Shown here one piece after another: positions 32,291 through 39,909 of a stretch of 40,166 nt of DNA. Position 1 is the first letter of the stretch. Every line of letters starts with the position of its first letter. Below the pieces are notes generated by a model. It made no database searches and was not told the origin of the DNA. It saw only the letters and a list, made by a program, of their open reading frames with translations. The position numbers and the translations under genes were made by a program. Source of the stretch: an uncultured Bacilli bacterium (lineage in GTDB: Bacteria; Bacillota_I; Bacilli_A; RF39; UBA660); assembly GCA_934168245.1 (NCBI GenBank), contig CAKPMY010000014.1, positions 1 through 40,166 on the forward strand, given 5' to 3'.

Positions 32291-33418
32291 ATGAAAGCAC
32301 AAATTCTGGCGGCCAGTAAAATGGTACTAGTAACGTTCCTCTTTTCGGCCATAATAATGATATTAATGGAAAAAGTTGCCGTACATATTGGAGCCGTTGA
32401 TGTTCCAAGAAACGACGAGGGGAATAGACATATTCATAAAAAAACCACGCCCAAACTTGGTGGGGTTGGAATATTTTTAGCGTTCTTATTCGGATATATG
32501 CTGTTTGGAGAACAAAGTATTCGAATGAATTCAATTTTAATCGGAAGTTTTATAATAATTTTAACAGGAATAGTAGATGACCTAAAACCAATAAAGGCCT
32601 ATCAAAAACTGTTAGGACATATAGCCGCGGCCCTTGTAATAACCTTCTATGGTGGCATATGCCTAGATAATATTACAGCCTTTGGCTTTTACTTTGACTT
32701 TGGAATTTTAAAATATCCTTTAACAATATTTTTTATAATTGCTTGTACTAATATAATAAATTTAATAGATGGACTTGATGGCCTGTCCGGTGGAATATGT
32801 AGTATATTTTATTTAACAATTGGTATAATTGGATTTTTCCAAGGAAGATATGGAAGTTTAGTAATGATTTTAACATTTATAATGTTAGGCTCAACTCTGG
32901 GCTTCCTACTGCACAACTTCTATCCAGCAAAAATATTTGCCGGAGATTGTGCTACATTTATGGGATTTATAATTAGTGTCATAACACTTTTAGAATTTAA
33001 AGGCCCGGCACTGATTTCCTTCTTTGTACCAGTTACTATATTAGGAATTCCAATACTAGATACTCTATTTGCTATCATAAGAAGATTGTTACGAAAACAA
33101 CCACCGTTTCAGGCAGACAAGGAACATCTTCACCATCAATTATTAGGTATGAACTTTTCACAAAAAACAACAGTATTAATAATTTATGGCATAGATATGC
33201 TCTTTGCGGCTGCCTCAATACTATATACACTTAAGGATCCAATTGCTGGAAAAATAGTGTATATAATAATATTAATACTTGTATTATGGTTTGTGTTTCA
33301 TACAACAATTATTTCAGATAAAAGTCCCCAAATAACAAGAAAAATTGAATCCAAACTAGGATTAACAAACAAAACGAAGACCAAAAAGAAAAAAGATACA
33401 AAAGAGAGTACTAAGTAA
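32291..33418 (+). CDS. tagO: Undecaprenyl-phosphate N-acetylglucosaminyl 1-phosphate transferase (TagO/WecA-like)
   Basis: This 375-aa polytopic membrane enzyme of the MraY/WecA/TagO family has about ten helices. It starts teichoic acid or polysaccharide synthesis by moving GlcNAc-1-P to undecaprenyl phosphate. Motifs are HKKTTPKLGGVGIF near the N-terminus, GIVDDLKPIKAYQK (the Mg-binding DD), NLIDGLDGLSGG, and FAGDCATFMGF. The cytoplasmic HLHHQLLGM histidine motif lies near residue 280. The C-terminus is a Lys-rich tail (KTKKKKDTKESTK). The ATG at 32291 is preferred over a GTG at 32282. A WecA-like role in other glycans cannot be excluded. Confidence 0.9.
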   Translation: MKAQILAASKMVLVTFLFSAIIMILMEKVAVHIGAVDVPRNDEGNRHIHKKTTPKLGGVGIFLAFLFGYMLFGEQSIRMNSILIGSFIIILTGIVDDLKPIKAYQKLLGHIAAALVITFYGGICLDNITAFGFYFDFGILKYPLTIFFIIACTNIINLIDGLDGLSGGICSIFYLTIGIIGFFQGRYGSLVMILTFIMLGSTLGFLLHNFYPAKIFAGDCATFMGFIISVITLLEFKGPALISFFVPVTILGIPILDTLFAIIRRLLRKQPPFQADKEHLHHQLLGMNFSQKTTVLIIYGIDMLFAAASILYTLKDPIAGKIVYIIILILVLWFVFHTTIISDKSPQITRKIESKLGLTNKTKTKKKKDTKESTK

Positions 33419-33431
33419 AGTACTCTTTTTA
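33403..33431 (+). terminator. Intrinsic terminator of the tagO-like gene
   Basis: The stem AGAGTACT/AGTACTCT has a 6-base loop that holds the stop codon (33416-33418), followed by TTTT. It separates tagO from the agr locus. Confidence 0.85.
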
Positions 33432-33475
33432 ATTTACCCAACTAAACTGGAAAAATATGGAAAAAGGAAGTATAT

Positions 33476-34207
33476 ATGATTAATTTTATAATATGCGAAG
33501 ATGAAGAAGTACTTGCCAAAAAATACATGGACGTAATAGATAAGTTTATGATGAATAATGACGATGAATATAAAATTTGGAGGTTTACTGGATATACAAA
33601 AGAATGGGAAGAATTTGTAAAAGGTACCAAAGAATACAAAATATATTTATTAGATATAAAAACAGCAAAAGGTTCTGGAATAGATGCTGCTAGAAAGATA
33701 AGAGAAGAGTTTGATGACTGGGTATCAATGATTATGATAATCTCAGCCTATTCAGAATACAAATATGAAGCCTTAAGTAAAAGATTAATGTTAGTAGACT
33801 TTATTAATAAATTAGAAGACTTTGAAGTTAAACTCTACGAAGACCTTCAAATATGTATGAAGAATTACAATAAGAAATATAAATGTATAAAATATAATTA
33901 TCGCAATACTTCATATAATATTGATTTAAGAAATATTTTATATATCGAAAAAGAAGCAGATTCAAAAAGAAGTATGATTAAAACTGTACATGGAGATTAC
34001 TATATTCAAGGTAGTCTGGAAAATGTATCAAAAAGTCTAGATAAAAGATTCTTAAAATGTAGTAGAAGTGTATTTGTAAATCTAGAACAAGTAGAATTCT
34101 ATAATTATAAAGACAATATTGTCACATTTAAAAATGGTGTAACATTAAACTCAATACCAAGAGAAAAAAGAAAGGAGTTAGAGAGACATGTTAGAGGTTT
34201 GTGCTAA
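33476..34207 (+). CDS. agrA: LytTR-type response regulator (AgrA-like)
   Basis: This 243-aa protein has an N-terminal receiver domain (about 1-125) with the acidic pair E8/D9, phospho-acceptor D60 (IYLLDIKT) and an ISAY switch region. A C-terminal LytTR DNA-binding domain (about 140-240) contains NTSYNIDLRNILYIEKEADSK and FLKCSRSVFVNLEQV. This is the AgrA/ComE architecture. Its 3' end overlaps agrC by 20 bases. No clear promoter lies in the 57 bases between the tagO terminator and its ATG, so basal expression may rely on read-through or on a non-consensus site. The agrB-agrD genes downstream give the functional context. Confidence 0.9.
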   Translation: MINFIICEDEEVLAKKYMDVIDKFMMNNDDEYKIWRFTGYTKEWEEFVKGTKEYKIYLLDIKTAKGSGIDAARKIREEFDDWVSMIMIISAYSEYKYEALSKRLMLVDFINKLEDFEVKLYEDLQICMKNYNKKYKCIKYNYRNTSYNIDLRNILYIEKEADSKRSMIKTVHGDYYIQGSLENVSKSLDKRFLKCSRSVFVNLEQVEFYNYKDNIVTFKNGVTLNSIPREKRKELERHVRGLC

Positions 34208-35492
34208 AATAATTTGTGCATTGATAATGTCAATGTTTGGAATAATTGTATTAAAAAAGATAACTAATAAGGAGGTAAAAATATTTAGTATAAGAACAAT
34301 TGCTGGAATTATACTGCTATGTTTAGCAACTGTACTTATATCAAAGAAAGAATATGCAGGAATAGGAACAATCGCAATTTTTGCACTTCAAATAATTATA
34401 TATAAGGAAATGTTTGAAATTAGTATTGAAGAATCTTTTATAGCTTGTGGAATTTTGATGGTTCTTACTATATTTGGGGATTTAATAAGTGGTTTAATAT
34501 TAAGACTATTTTTTACAATAAAACAAATAAGAACTACTGGATATTTATATATACTTGCTAACATATTGGTGGCTGCATTTGGAATAGTTACACTAAAGAT
34601 AAAATTTATCCTAAGGCAACTAAAAAACTTTTATAATAACATTTCTAAAAAGAAATCTGTTTCAAATACATTTTTTATAGTTTTATTAATCATTGGTTTA
34701 AGTTCATTATCACAGAATACAACTGAAGCATTAGGTTTGAATGGAGATTATTTTATAAACATAGTAATAATGCTAATTTTCTTTATTTTAATGTATTTAT
34801 TCATAAAAAGTAGAAATAGTTATGATAGATTAAATGTGGAGTATGAAAACTTATTTACCTACGTTCAAAACTTTGAGGATTGGATAGAAAAAGAACAAAT
34901 AAATAGACACGAATATAAAAATCAACTTGCTGTTCTTCGCTGTTTAACGACAGAAAAGAAAGTAAAAGATAAAATAGATGAAATATTAGAAGATAACATT
35001 AATATAGAAGGTGCAGTTGTTCATCAACTAAAAATGTTACCAAAAGGCGGAATCAAAGGTTTGATGTACTATAAAGCCGCAATTGCTCAAAAGAATAAAA
35101 TCGATTTAGAGGTAGATGTCAGCCTAGAAGTTCATTCAATATTAGAAAAACTTCCTGAAAAAGATATAAAAACATTATGTAGATTAATTGGTATATACTT
35201 TGATAATGCAATTGAAGCAGCGAGAGAAACAAAAAAGAAAAAAGTACTAGTAGAAGTATATGAGATAAAAGACCATGTAACATTTGTATTTTCTAATACA
35301 TTTAAGAAACCTAAGAACTTTGAAGATAGGAATAAGAAAGGAGTATCTTCTAAAGGTGCTGGTCATGGAAATGGCTTATATTTTGCATCCAAACTAATCT
35401 CTGAAAATCCATGGTTATCCGGTAAACAAGAAGTGATTGATAAATATTATATTCAACAATTAATAATCACAAAAAAAGATGCTACTAAATAA
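34188..35492 (+). CDS. agrC: AgrC-like quorum-sensing histidine kinase
   Basis: This 434-aa membrane sensor has six or seven N-terminal helices (about 1-205). A DHp segment carries the phospho-acceptor H241 in the HPK10-type HEYKNQL box. The GHKL ATPase has the N-box YFDNAIEAARE (N340) and the G-box GAGHGNGLYFASKLI. A conventional HPK D-box is reduced, as in the AgrC/ComD subfamily. It should sense the thiolactone peptide made by AgrB from AgrD and phosphorylate AgrA. Alanine codons are almost never GCC (1 of about 24), unlike the neighbouring tagO, suggesting foreign origin. The stop lies in the loop of a bidirectional terminator. Confidence 0.92.
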   Translation: MLEVCAKIICALIMSMFGIIVLKKITNKEVKIFSIRTIAGIILLCLATVLISKKEYAGIGTIAIFALQIIIYKEMFEISIEESFIACGILMVLTIFGDLISGLILRLFFTIKQIRTTGYLYILANILVAAFGIVTLKIKFILRQLKNFYNNISKKKSVSNTFFIVLLIIGLSSLSQNTTEALGLNGDYFINIVIMLIFFILMYLFIKSRNSYDRLNVEYENLFTYVQNFEDWIEKEQINRHEYKNQLAVLRCLTTEKKVKDKIDEILEDNINIEGAVVHQLKMLPKGGIKGLMYYKAAIAQKNKIDLEVDVSLEVHSILEKLPEKDIKTLCRLIGIYFDNAIEAARETKKKKVLVEVYEIKDHVTFVFSNTFKKPKNFEDRNKKGVSSKGAGHGNGLYFASKLISENPWLSGKQEVIDKYYIQQLIITKKDATK

Positions 35493-35506
35493 ATAGAGCA
35501 TCTTTT
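35471..35506. terminator. Bidirectional terminator shared by agrC (+) and agrD (-)
   Basis: A 10-bp stem (35474-35483 with 35497-35506; core AAAGATGCT/AGCATCTTT) has a 13-base loop. The plus strand exits into TTTT. The minus strand exits into seven T (A tract at 35471-35477). The agrC stop (35490-35492) is in the loop and the agrD stop lies 14 bases beyond. Confidence 0.8.
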
Positions 35507-35519
35507 CTTCTACAACCCA

Positions 35520-35639
35520 TTAATCACATAATTCATTTGATGCTTTTGGTTCATCTACTGTAACCCAAATACATCCCAAACTAGCAGCACCAGTAGCCAT
35601 CATAGCGATAGCAGCCAATAATCCAGCAATTTTTCTCAA
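35520..35639 (-). CDS. agrD: AgrD-like autoinducing peptide precursor
   Basis: This 39-codon gene on the minus strand lies directly downstream of agrB. The peptide has the AgrD plan. An amphipathic N-terminal helix rich in Ala and Met (RKIAGLLAAIAMMATGAAS) leads to the core LGCIWVTVDEP and an acidic tail ending NELCD. The single core Cys23 followed by IWVT predicts a five-residue thiolactone (C23 to T27), or four residues if cleavage is at V26. The DEP segment after the ring is where AgrB would cut. AGGAGG (35649-35654) precedes the reading frame. The start is TTG (35639), nine bases away; an ATT at 35642 is better spaced. Downstream lies the shared terminator. A second Cys (C38) in the tail is unusual. 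Confidence 0.85.
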   Translation of the reverse strand: MRKIAGLLAAIAMMATGAASLGCIWVTVDEPKASNELCD

Positions 35640-35686
35640 AATACGTATCCTCCTTTTTTTAGATTTATGCCAAAATATATAATATT

Positions 35687-36286
35687 TTAAGCCTTAGTAA
35701 AGGTTTTATAATTATTATATGGTTGCTTGAACATCATATAAATCAAAGGGTTAATAACAACAGCCTCTATAATAAGAGCACCTAGTAATAACGGAGTAAT
35801 AAACGTGTTAAAAAATATCATGATTAATGAAGTATAAATAATTCCTATTAAAACGGTAGACAATTTTCTTATTTTTCTCTTCTTCATATTAGGAAGAGGT
35901 CTCTTAATGGTATCTGCCGGAGCAAACAATATATAACTTACAATACACATCAAGCAAATAATTAAACAAATAGTTTTTGGGATTGCTATTGAAATTAAAA
36001 TGTATGGTAAAATAACAAACTGCGATAATGACATAAACAAACACTGCATACTCGTTTCAGCATGAAAGCCAAAACCTGTAAATCTAATAATGTTAAAAAG
36101 TAATAATGTAATTGCAACTTCTTTAAATATTCCAAGTATTATGGATATAATTGTAATTACTACTAACTTTTGAACTGTCAAGTATATTCCCTCTAAACCA
36201 TAGCGTAATTTTTCTATATCATGTTCTGAGTAGTCCTTATAGTTTTTTATGAACTTAACTGACGAGTTTAAGAATGCACTTTTCAT
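35687..36286 (-). CDS. agrB: AgrB-like cysteine endopeptidase (autoinducer maturation)
   Basis: This 199-aa membrane protein with four to six helices processes and exports AgrD. The catalytic histidine and cysteine are visible as RFTGFGFHAETSMQC, H75 and C82, with the family's seven-residue spacing. The R...G.G.HA pattern matches AgrB (Staphylococcus H77/C84). A basic loop TIKRPLPNMKKRKIRK sits between later helices, as in the family. None of its nine alanine codons is GCC. It is the first gene of a leftward agrB-agrD transcript starting at the palindromic promoter near 36305. The 47-base gap to agrD contains the agrD ribosome-binding site. Confidence 0.93.
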   Translation of the reverse strand: MKSAFLNSSVKFIKNYKDYSEHDIEKLRYGLEGIYLTVQKLVVITIISIILGIFKEVAITLLLFNIIRFTGFGFHAETSMQCLFMSLSQFVILPYILISIAIPKTICLIICLMCIVSYILFAPADTIKRPLPNMKKRKIRKLSTVLIGIIYTSLIMIFFNTFITPLLLGALIIEAVVINPLIYMMFKQPYNNYKTFTKA

Positions 36287-36304
36287 TTTTCACCTCACAC
36301 CTAC

Positions 36305-36346
36305 ATTATAGATTAAAAATTTAAAAAAAAATTTTTAATCTATAAT
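36305..36346. promoter_or_regulatory. 18-bp perfect palindrome carrying divergent -10 elements (agrB side and csp side)
   Basis: Arms 36305-36322 and 36329-36346 are perfectly complementary around an A6 centre. Each outer end reads TATAAT outwards: 36305-36310 on the minus strand (12-20 bases before agrB) and 36341-36346 on the plus strand. Neither has a consensus -35 at 17 bases, so activator-dependent firing is possible. There is no T run at either exit. Confidence 0.6.
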
Positions 36347-36459
36347 TTGTGTCACACTATAAAAAAATATCGAATTTTGTCGAAATATGGGGTATTTCAT
36401 ACAATTCACGGCCATAGACATACAAGTTACGGATAAAAAGTTCAAAAGGCCATAAAGTT

Positions 36460-36468
36460 TGCTAGAAT
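36460..36468 (+). promoter_or_regulatory. Extended -10 promoter for the cold-shock gene
   Basis: TGCTAGAAT lies 45 bases before the csp start. Upstream are three AAGTT words (36424-36428, 36438-36442, 36455-36459), of unknown meaning. Confidence 0.55.
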
Positions 36469-36512
36469 GAAAACACCACAAGACAATGGTAGAAAAGTGA
36501 GGTGCTAGAGGT

Positions 36513-36734
36513 ATGATGATTGGTCGTGTAAAATGGTTCAATAATGAAAAGGGTTATGGCTTTATTGAATTCAAAGAAAACGAAGATATTTTTGTTCATT
36601 ATTCAGCAATCGAAATTGATGGATATAAAACATTATCTGAAGGCCAACTAGTAGAGTTTAAGTTAGTTGAAACCAGCAAAGGTTATCAAGCAATAAACGT
36701 AAGACTAGTAAAAGAAGCTACTACTGAAAAGTAG
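36513..36734 (+). CDS. Cold-shock domain protein
   Basis: This 73-aa single cold-shock domain binds single-stranded nucleic acid and acts as an RNA chaperone. It has GRVKWFNNEKGYGFIEF with the RNP1 motif KGYGFIEF and the RNP2 motif DIFVHYSAI. The C-terminal GYQAINVRLV strand completes the five-stranded barrel. Two adjacent ATG codons (36513 and 36516) are both possible; the first is eight bases from GAGGTG. It lies alone between agrB and hpf. Its own stop codon is embedded in its terminator. The leader is short, so an elaborate cold-shock 5' UTR is not evident. Confidence 0.95.
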   Translation: MMIGRVKWFNNEKGYGFIEFKENEDIFVHYSAIEIDGYKTLSEGQLVEFKLVETSKGYQAINVRLVKEATTEK

Positions 36735-36744
36735 TAGCTTTTTT
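36715..36744 (+). terminator. Intrinsic terminator of csp
   Basis: A perfect 10-bp stem AAGCTACTAC/GTAGTAGCTT with a TGAAAA loop runs into TTTT. The csp stop TAG (36732-36734) is in the right arm, so the last seven codons are part of the terminator. Confidence 0.9.
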
Positions 36745-36754
36745 CCCTCTAATA

Positions 36755-36763
36755 TGCTATAAT
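36755..36763 (+). promoter_or_regulatory. Extended -10 promoter for hpf
   Basis: TGCTATAAT lies 23 bases before the hpf start. No -35 is seen. Confidence 0.65.
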
Positions 36764-36785
36764 CTAATTATAAGGAGGAATGAAT

Positions 36786-37322
36786 ATGGAAATAATTATA
36801 CGTGGAGACAAATTAAAAATCACAGATTCTATGCAAAACTATATTGAGGAAAAGTTAGGAAAACTAGAAAAGTATCTAAAAAATAGCGATGAAATTCGTG
36901 CCAATGTTATAGTAAAAGTAAAGAATCATGAGCAACGAGTAGAAATAACTATTCCGTTAAAAACTTATATCGTAAGAGCAGAGGAAACTAAAGATGACTT
37001 TTATGCCGCAGTTGACAAGGCTCTAGATACCTTAGAAAGACAAATTAGAAAGAATAAAACTAGAATGATGTCAAAACAAGTTAAAACTAACTTTGATTTT
37101 GATATTAGTGTAATAGAACAAGAAATAGAAAAAGACCATGATGAAAGAAAGGTAGTAAAAAGAAAATCTGTTGAAGTAAAGCCAATGAATGAAGAAGAGG
37201 CAATCCTTCAAATGGAACTACTAGGTCATGAATTCTATATGTATAAAGATAGTGAAACTGGAAAATGTGCGGTCTTATATAAAAGAAAAGATGGAAATTA
37301 TGGAATAATCGAATCAGAATAG
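36786..37322 (+). CDS. hpf: Ribosome hibernation promoting factor, long form
   Basis: This 178-aa protein joins ribosomes into inactive 100S dimers. The N-terminal YfiA/S30AE domain (about 1-100) begins MEIIIRGDKLKITDSMQNYIEEKL (quoted in parts) and contains DDFYAAVDKALDTLERQIRKNK. A linker leads to the C-terminal dimerisation domain (about 122-178) with MNEEEAILQMELLGHEFYMYKD and YKRKDGNYGIIE. The ATG at 36786 is chosen because it is seven bases after AAGGAGG; the ATG at 36780 touches that site. hpf directly upstream of secA is the Firmicutes order. Confidence 0.96.
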   Translation: MEIIIRGDKLKITDSMQNYIEEKLGKLEKYLKNSDEIRANVIVKVKNHEQRVEITIPLKTYIVRAEETKDDFYAAVDKALDTLERQIRKNKTRMMSKQVKTNFDFDISVIEQEIEKDHDERKVVKRKSVEVKPMNEEEAILQMELLGHEFYMYKDSETGKCAVLYKRKDGNYGIIESE

Positions 37323-37332
37323 ATTCGGTCAA

Positions 37333-37388
37333 AATGAAAGAAAATGAAGGGAAAATAAGTATATTACTTTCTTTCTTCATTTTTTTTT
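37333..37388 (+). terminator. Possible imperfect terminator between hpf and secA
   Basis: AAAATGAAAGAAA can pair imperfectly with TTTCTTCATTTT around a loop of about 30 bases, followed by a run of T ending at 37388. The long loop and bulge make it weak. Confidence 0.4.
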
Positions 37389-37396
37389 GATAAAAT
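37388..37396 (+). promoter_or_regulatory. Extended -10 promoter for secA
   Basis: TGATAAAAT lies 24 bases before the secA ATG and overlaps the end of the T run. Confidence 0.5.
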
Positions 37397-37419
37397 AAAT
37401 ACTTGAAGGAGTTGATAGA

Positions 37420-39909
37420 ATGAACCTATTGAGGAGATTATTCGATCACGAATACAAAGAAATGAAAAGATTTACTGTATTAGCAGATAAAGTAATGGCT
37501 TTGGATGAAGAGTATTCAAAGTTAACTGATACAGAATTACAGAATAAAACAGAGGAATTTAAAAATAGACTAAGAGATGGAGAAACATTAGATGACATTC
37601 TAGTAGAAGCCTTTGCCACTGCTCGTGAGGCAGCATTCCGTGTCATTGGTGAAAAACACTTCTACGTCCAAATACTTGGTGGTCTCGCTATACACTATGG
37701 TAATATAGCCGAAATGAAAACTGGTGAAGGTAAAACTTTAACCAGTGTCCTACCAGCATACTTAAATGCTTTAACAGGTGAAGGTGTACATATTATAACT
37801 GTTAATGAATATCTAGCAACACGTGATGCTGCTTGGATGGGTAAAATTCATGAATTTCTAGGATTAACAGTTGGAGTAAATACAAGAGATCTAACTCCAA
37901 AAGAAAAACAAGAAGCCTATAACTGCGATATCTTATACTCAACAAATAATGAAATTGGTTTTGATTACTTAAGAGATAACATGGTTGTTCGCAAAGAGGA
38001 CCGTGTTCAACGCAAACTAAATTTTGCTATTATCGATGAAGTTGACTCTGTTTTAATTGATGAGGCTAGAACGCCATTAATTATTTCTGGTGGTGAAATG
38101 AGAAGTGCCAATTTATATATTGATGCCGACCGTTTTGCCAAAAGTCTAAAGGACGAAAAAGATTTTATTTATGATGAAAAAACAAAGAGTGTTAATTTAA
38201 CAGACCAAGGCTCAGAAAAAGCCGAGAAAACATTTAACATATCAAATCTTTATGAAATAGAAAATGCCGGCCTTCTACATTACATAAACCAAGCCTTACG
38301 CGCTAACTACTCTATGAAAAGAGATGTTGATTATGTTGTTCAAGATAACGAAGTAGTAATTGTAGACCAATTTACTGGACGTTTAATGAAAGGAAGAGCC
38401 TATTCCGATGGACTTCATCAAGCAATAGAGGCAAAAGAAGGAGTAACAATCAATCAAGAAACTAAAACTTTAGCAACAATAACCTTCCAAAACCTATTCA
38501 GAATGTATAAGAAACTATCTGGTATGACTGGTACTGCAAAAACAGAAGAAGAAGAATTTAGAAATATTTACAATATGTATGTTATCGAAATACCAACTAA
38601 TAGACCAGTAATTCGTATAGATGCTCCAGACCTAGTTTATGCTACAAAAGAGGCTAAATATAAAGCAATTATCAACTTCGTAAAAGAACGTTATGAAAAA
38701 GGACAACCAGTATTAATTGGTACTATTGCCATTGAAACTAGTGAGTTAATCAGTAATTTATTAAAACAGGCTAAAATACCACATGAAGTATTAAATGCTA
38801 AAAACCACGCTCGTGAAGCAGAAATTATTTCTAAGATTGGTCTAAATAAATCAGTAACAATCGCAACTAATATGGCGGGTCGTGGTACTGATATTAAATT
38901 ATCAGATGAAATAAGAAATTTAGGTGGCTTATGTGTAGTAGGTACAGAGCGTCATGAATCTCGTCGTATTGATAATCAGTTAAGAGGACGTTCTGGTCGT
39001 CAAGGTGACCCAGGTTATACTCAATTCTTTGTTTCTATGAAAGATGACCTAATGGTTAGATTTGGATCTGATAGAATTGGTGAAATGATGAAGAACATGG
39101 GTCTAGGAGATCAAGCAATTCAAAGTAAAACATTTACTAAATCTATTGGAACTGCTCAAAAAAGAGTTGAAGGTAACAACTTCGATATTCGTAAACAATT
39201 ACTTCAATATGATGACGTAATGAATAATCAAAGAGAAATTATTTATGAGAAAAGAAATACTATTCTAGATAGTGATTCAATTCATGAAATGGTATTAAGT
39301 TCATTTAGACATCACGTAGAAGACTTAGTTAATTCACATCTGGCCCCAGAAGGTATGTTAACAGATGCTGATTTAACTGAAATAGTTGATTTTGCTAATG
39401 AAAACTTATTAAGAAAAGATATTAAAAAGAAAGACATCGAAGGAATAACACCAGAAGAAGTAATTGATAAAATATCTAAACAAGTAATTTCTGAATATGA
39501 AGAAAAAATAAAAGACATTCCACAAGAAATATCAGAAGAATTTGAAAAAGTAATAACTTTACAAGTTGTTGATAATTATTGGATGGAACATATCAATACC
39601 ATGTCTCATTTAAGAGAAGGTATTCATTTAAGAGGTTATGCTCAAGAGGACCCTTTAAGAGCCTATACTATGGAAGGCTTTGAGTTATTTGACTCAATGC
39701 TACAAAAAATAGATAAAGATATCACTATCTTCCTATTAAAAGCAGAAATTAGACATAATGTAGAAAGAAAGGCTGTTTCTAAAAAACAAATCACTAACGA
39801 AAGTGATGATACAGCCAAAAGAACTCCTAAAAAATCTAAAAAAATAGGCCGTAATGATCCTTGTCCATGTGGTTCGGGAAAAAAGTATAAACAATGCTGT
39901 GGAAAGTAA
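37420..39909 (+). CDS. secA: Protein translocase ATPase SecA
   Basis: This 829-aa motor of the SecYEG translocon pushes preproteins across the membrane. It begins MNLLRRLFDHEYKEMKR and has Walker A MKTGEGKTL (near residue 102). Other blocks are VHIITVNEYLATRDAAWM, the DEAD-like IDEVDSVLIDEARTPLIISG, and the preprotein cross-linking region. IATNMAGRGTDIKL and RRIDNQLRGRSGRQGDPG (motif VI) follow. The C-terminal SEC-C zinc motif DPCPCGSGKKYKQCC is intact. Length is typical of Firmicutes. It has an AAGGAG site eight bases before the ATG. No release factor 2 gene (prfB, the usual next gene) follows; a RhuM-like gene does. Confidence 0.97.
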   Translation: MNLLRRLFDHEYKEMKRFTVLADKVMALDEEYSKLTDTELQNKTEEFKNRLRDGETLDDILVEAFATAREAAFRVIGEKHFYVQILGGLAIHYGNIAEMKTGEGKTLTSVLPAYLNALTGEGVHIITVNEYLATRDAAWMGKIHEFLGLTVGVNTRDLTPKEKQEAYNCDILYSTNNEIGFDYLRDNMVVRKEDRVQRKLNFAIIDEVDSVLIDEARTPLIISGGEMRSANLYIDADRFAKSLKDEKDFIYDEKTKSVNLTDQGSEKAEKTFNISNLYEIENAGLLHYINQALRANYSMKRDVDYVVQDNEVVIVDQFTGRLMKGRAYSDGLHQAIEAKEGVTINQETKTLATITFQNLFRMYKKLSGMTGTAKTEEEEFRNIYNMYVIEIPTNRPVIRIDAPDLVYATKEAKYKAIINFVKERYEKGQPVLIGTIAIETSELISNLLKQAKIPHEVLNAKNHAREAEIISKIGLNKSVTIATNMAGRGTDIKLSDEIRNLGGLCVVGTERHESRRIDNQLRGRSGRQGDPGYTQFFVSMKDDLMVRFGSDRIGEMMKNMGLGDQAIQSKTFTKSIGTAQKRVEGNNFDIRKQLLQYDDVMNNQREIIYEKRNTILDSDSIHEMVLSSFRHHVEDLVNSHLAPEGMLTDADLTEIVDFANENLLRKDIKKKDIEGITPEEVIDKISKQVISEYEEKIKDIPQEISEEFEKVITLQVVDNYWMEHINTMSHLREGIHLRGYAQEDPLRAYTMEGFELFDSMLQKIDKDITIFLLKAEIRHNVERKAVSKKQITNESDDTAKRTPKKSKKIGRNDPCPCGSGKKYKQCCGK

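Noticed and set aside
36421..36460. Three AAGTT words upstream of csp as LytTR (AgrA) boxes
   Set aside because: Their spacings (14 and 17 bases) do not match the usual LytTR direct-repeat spacing of about 21 bases, and the flanking bases are poor.
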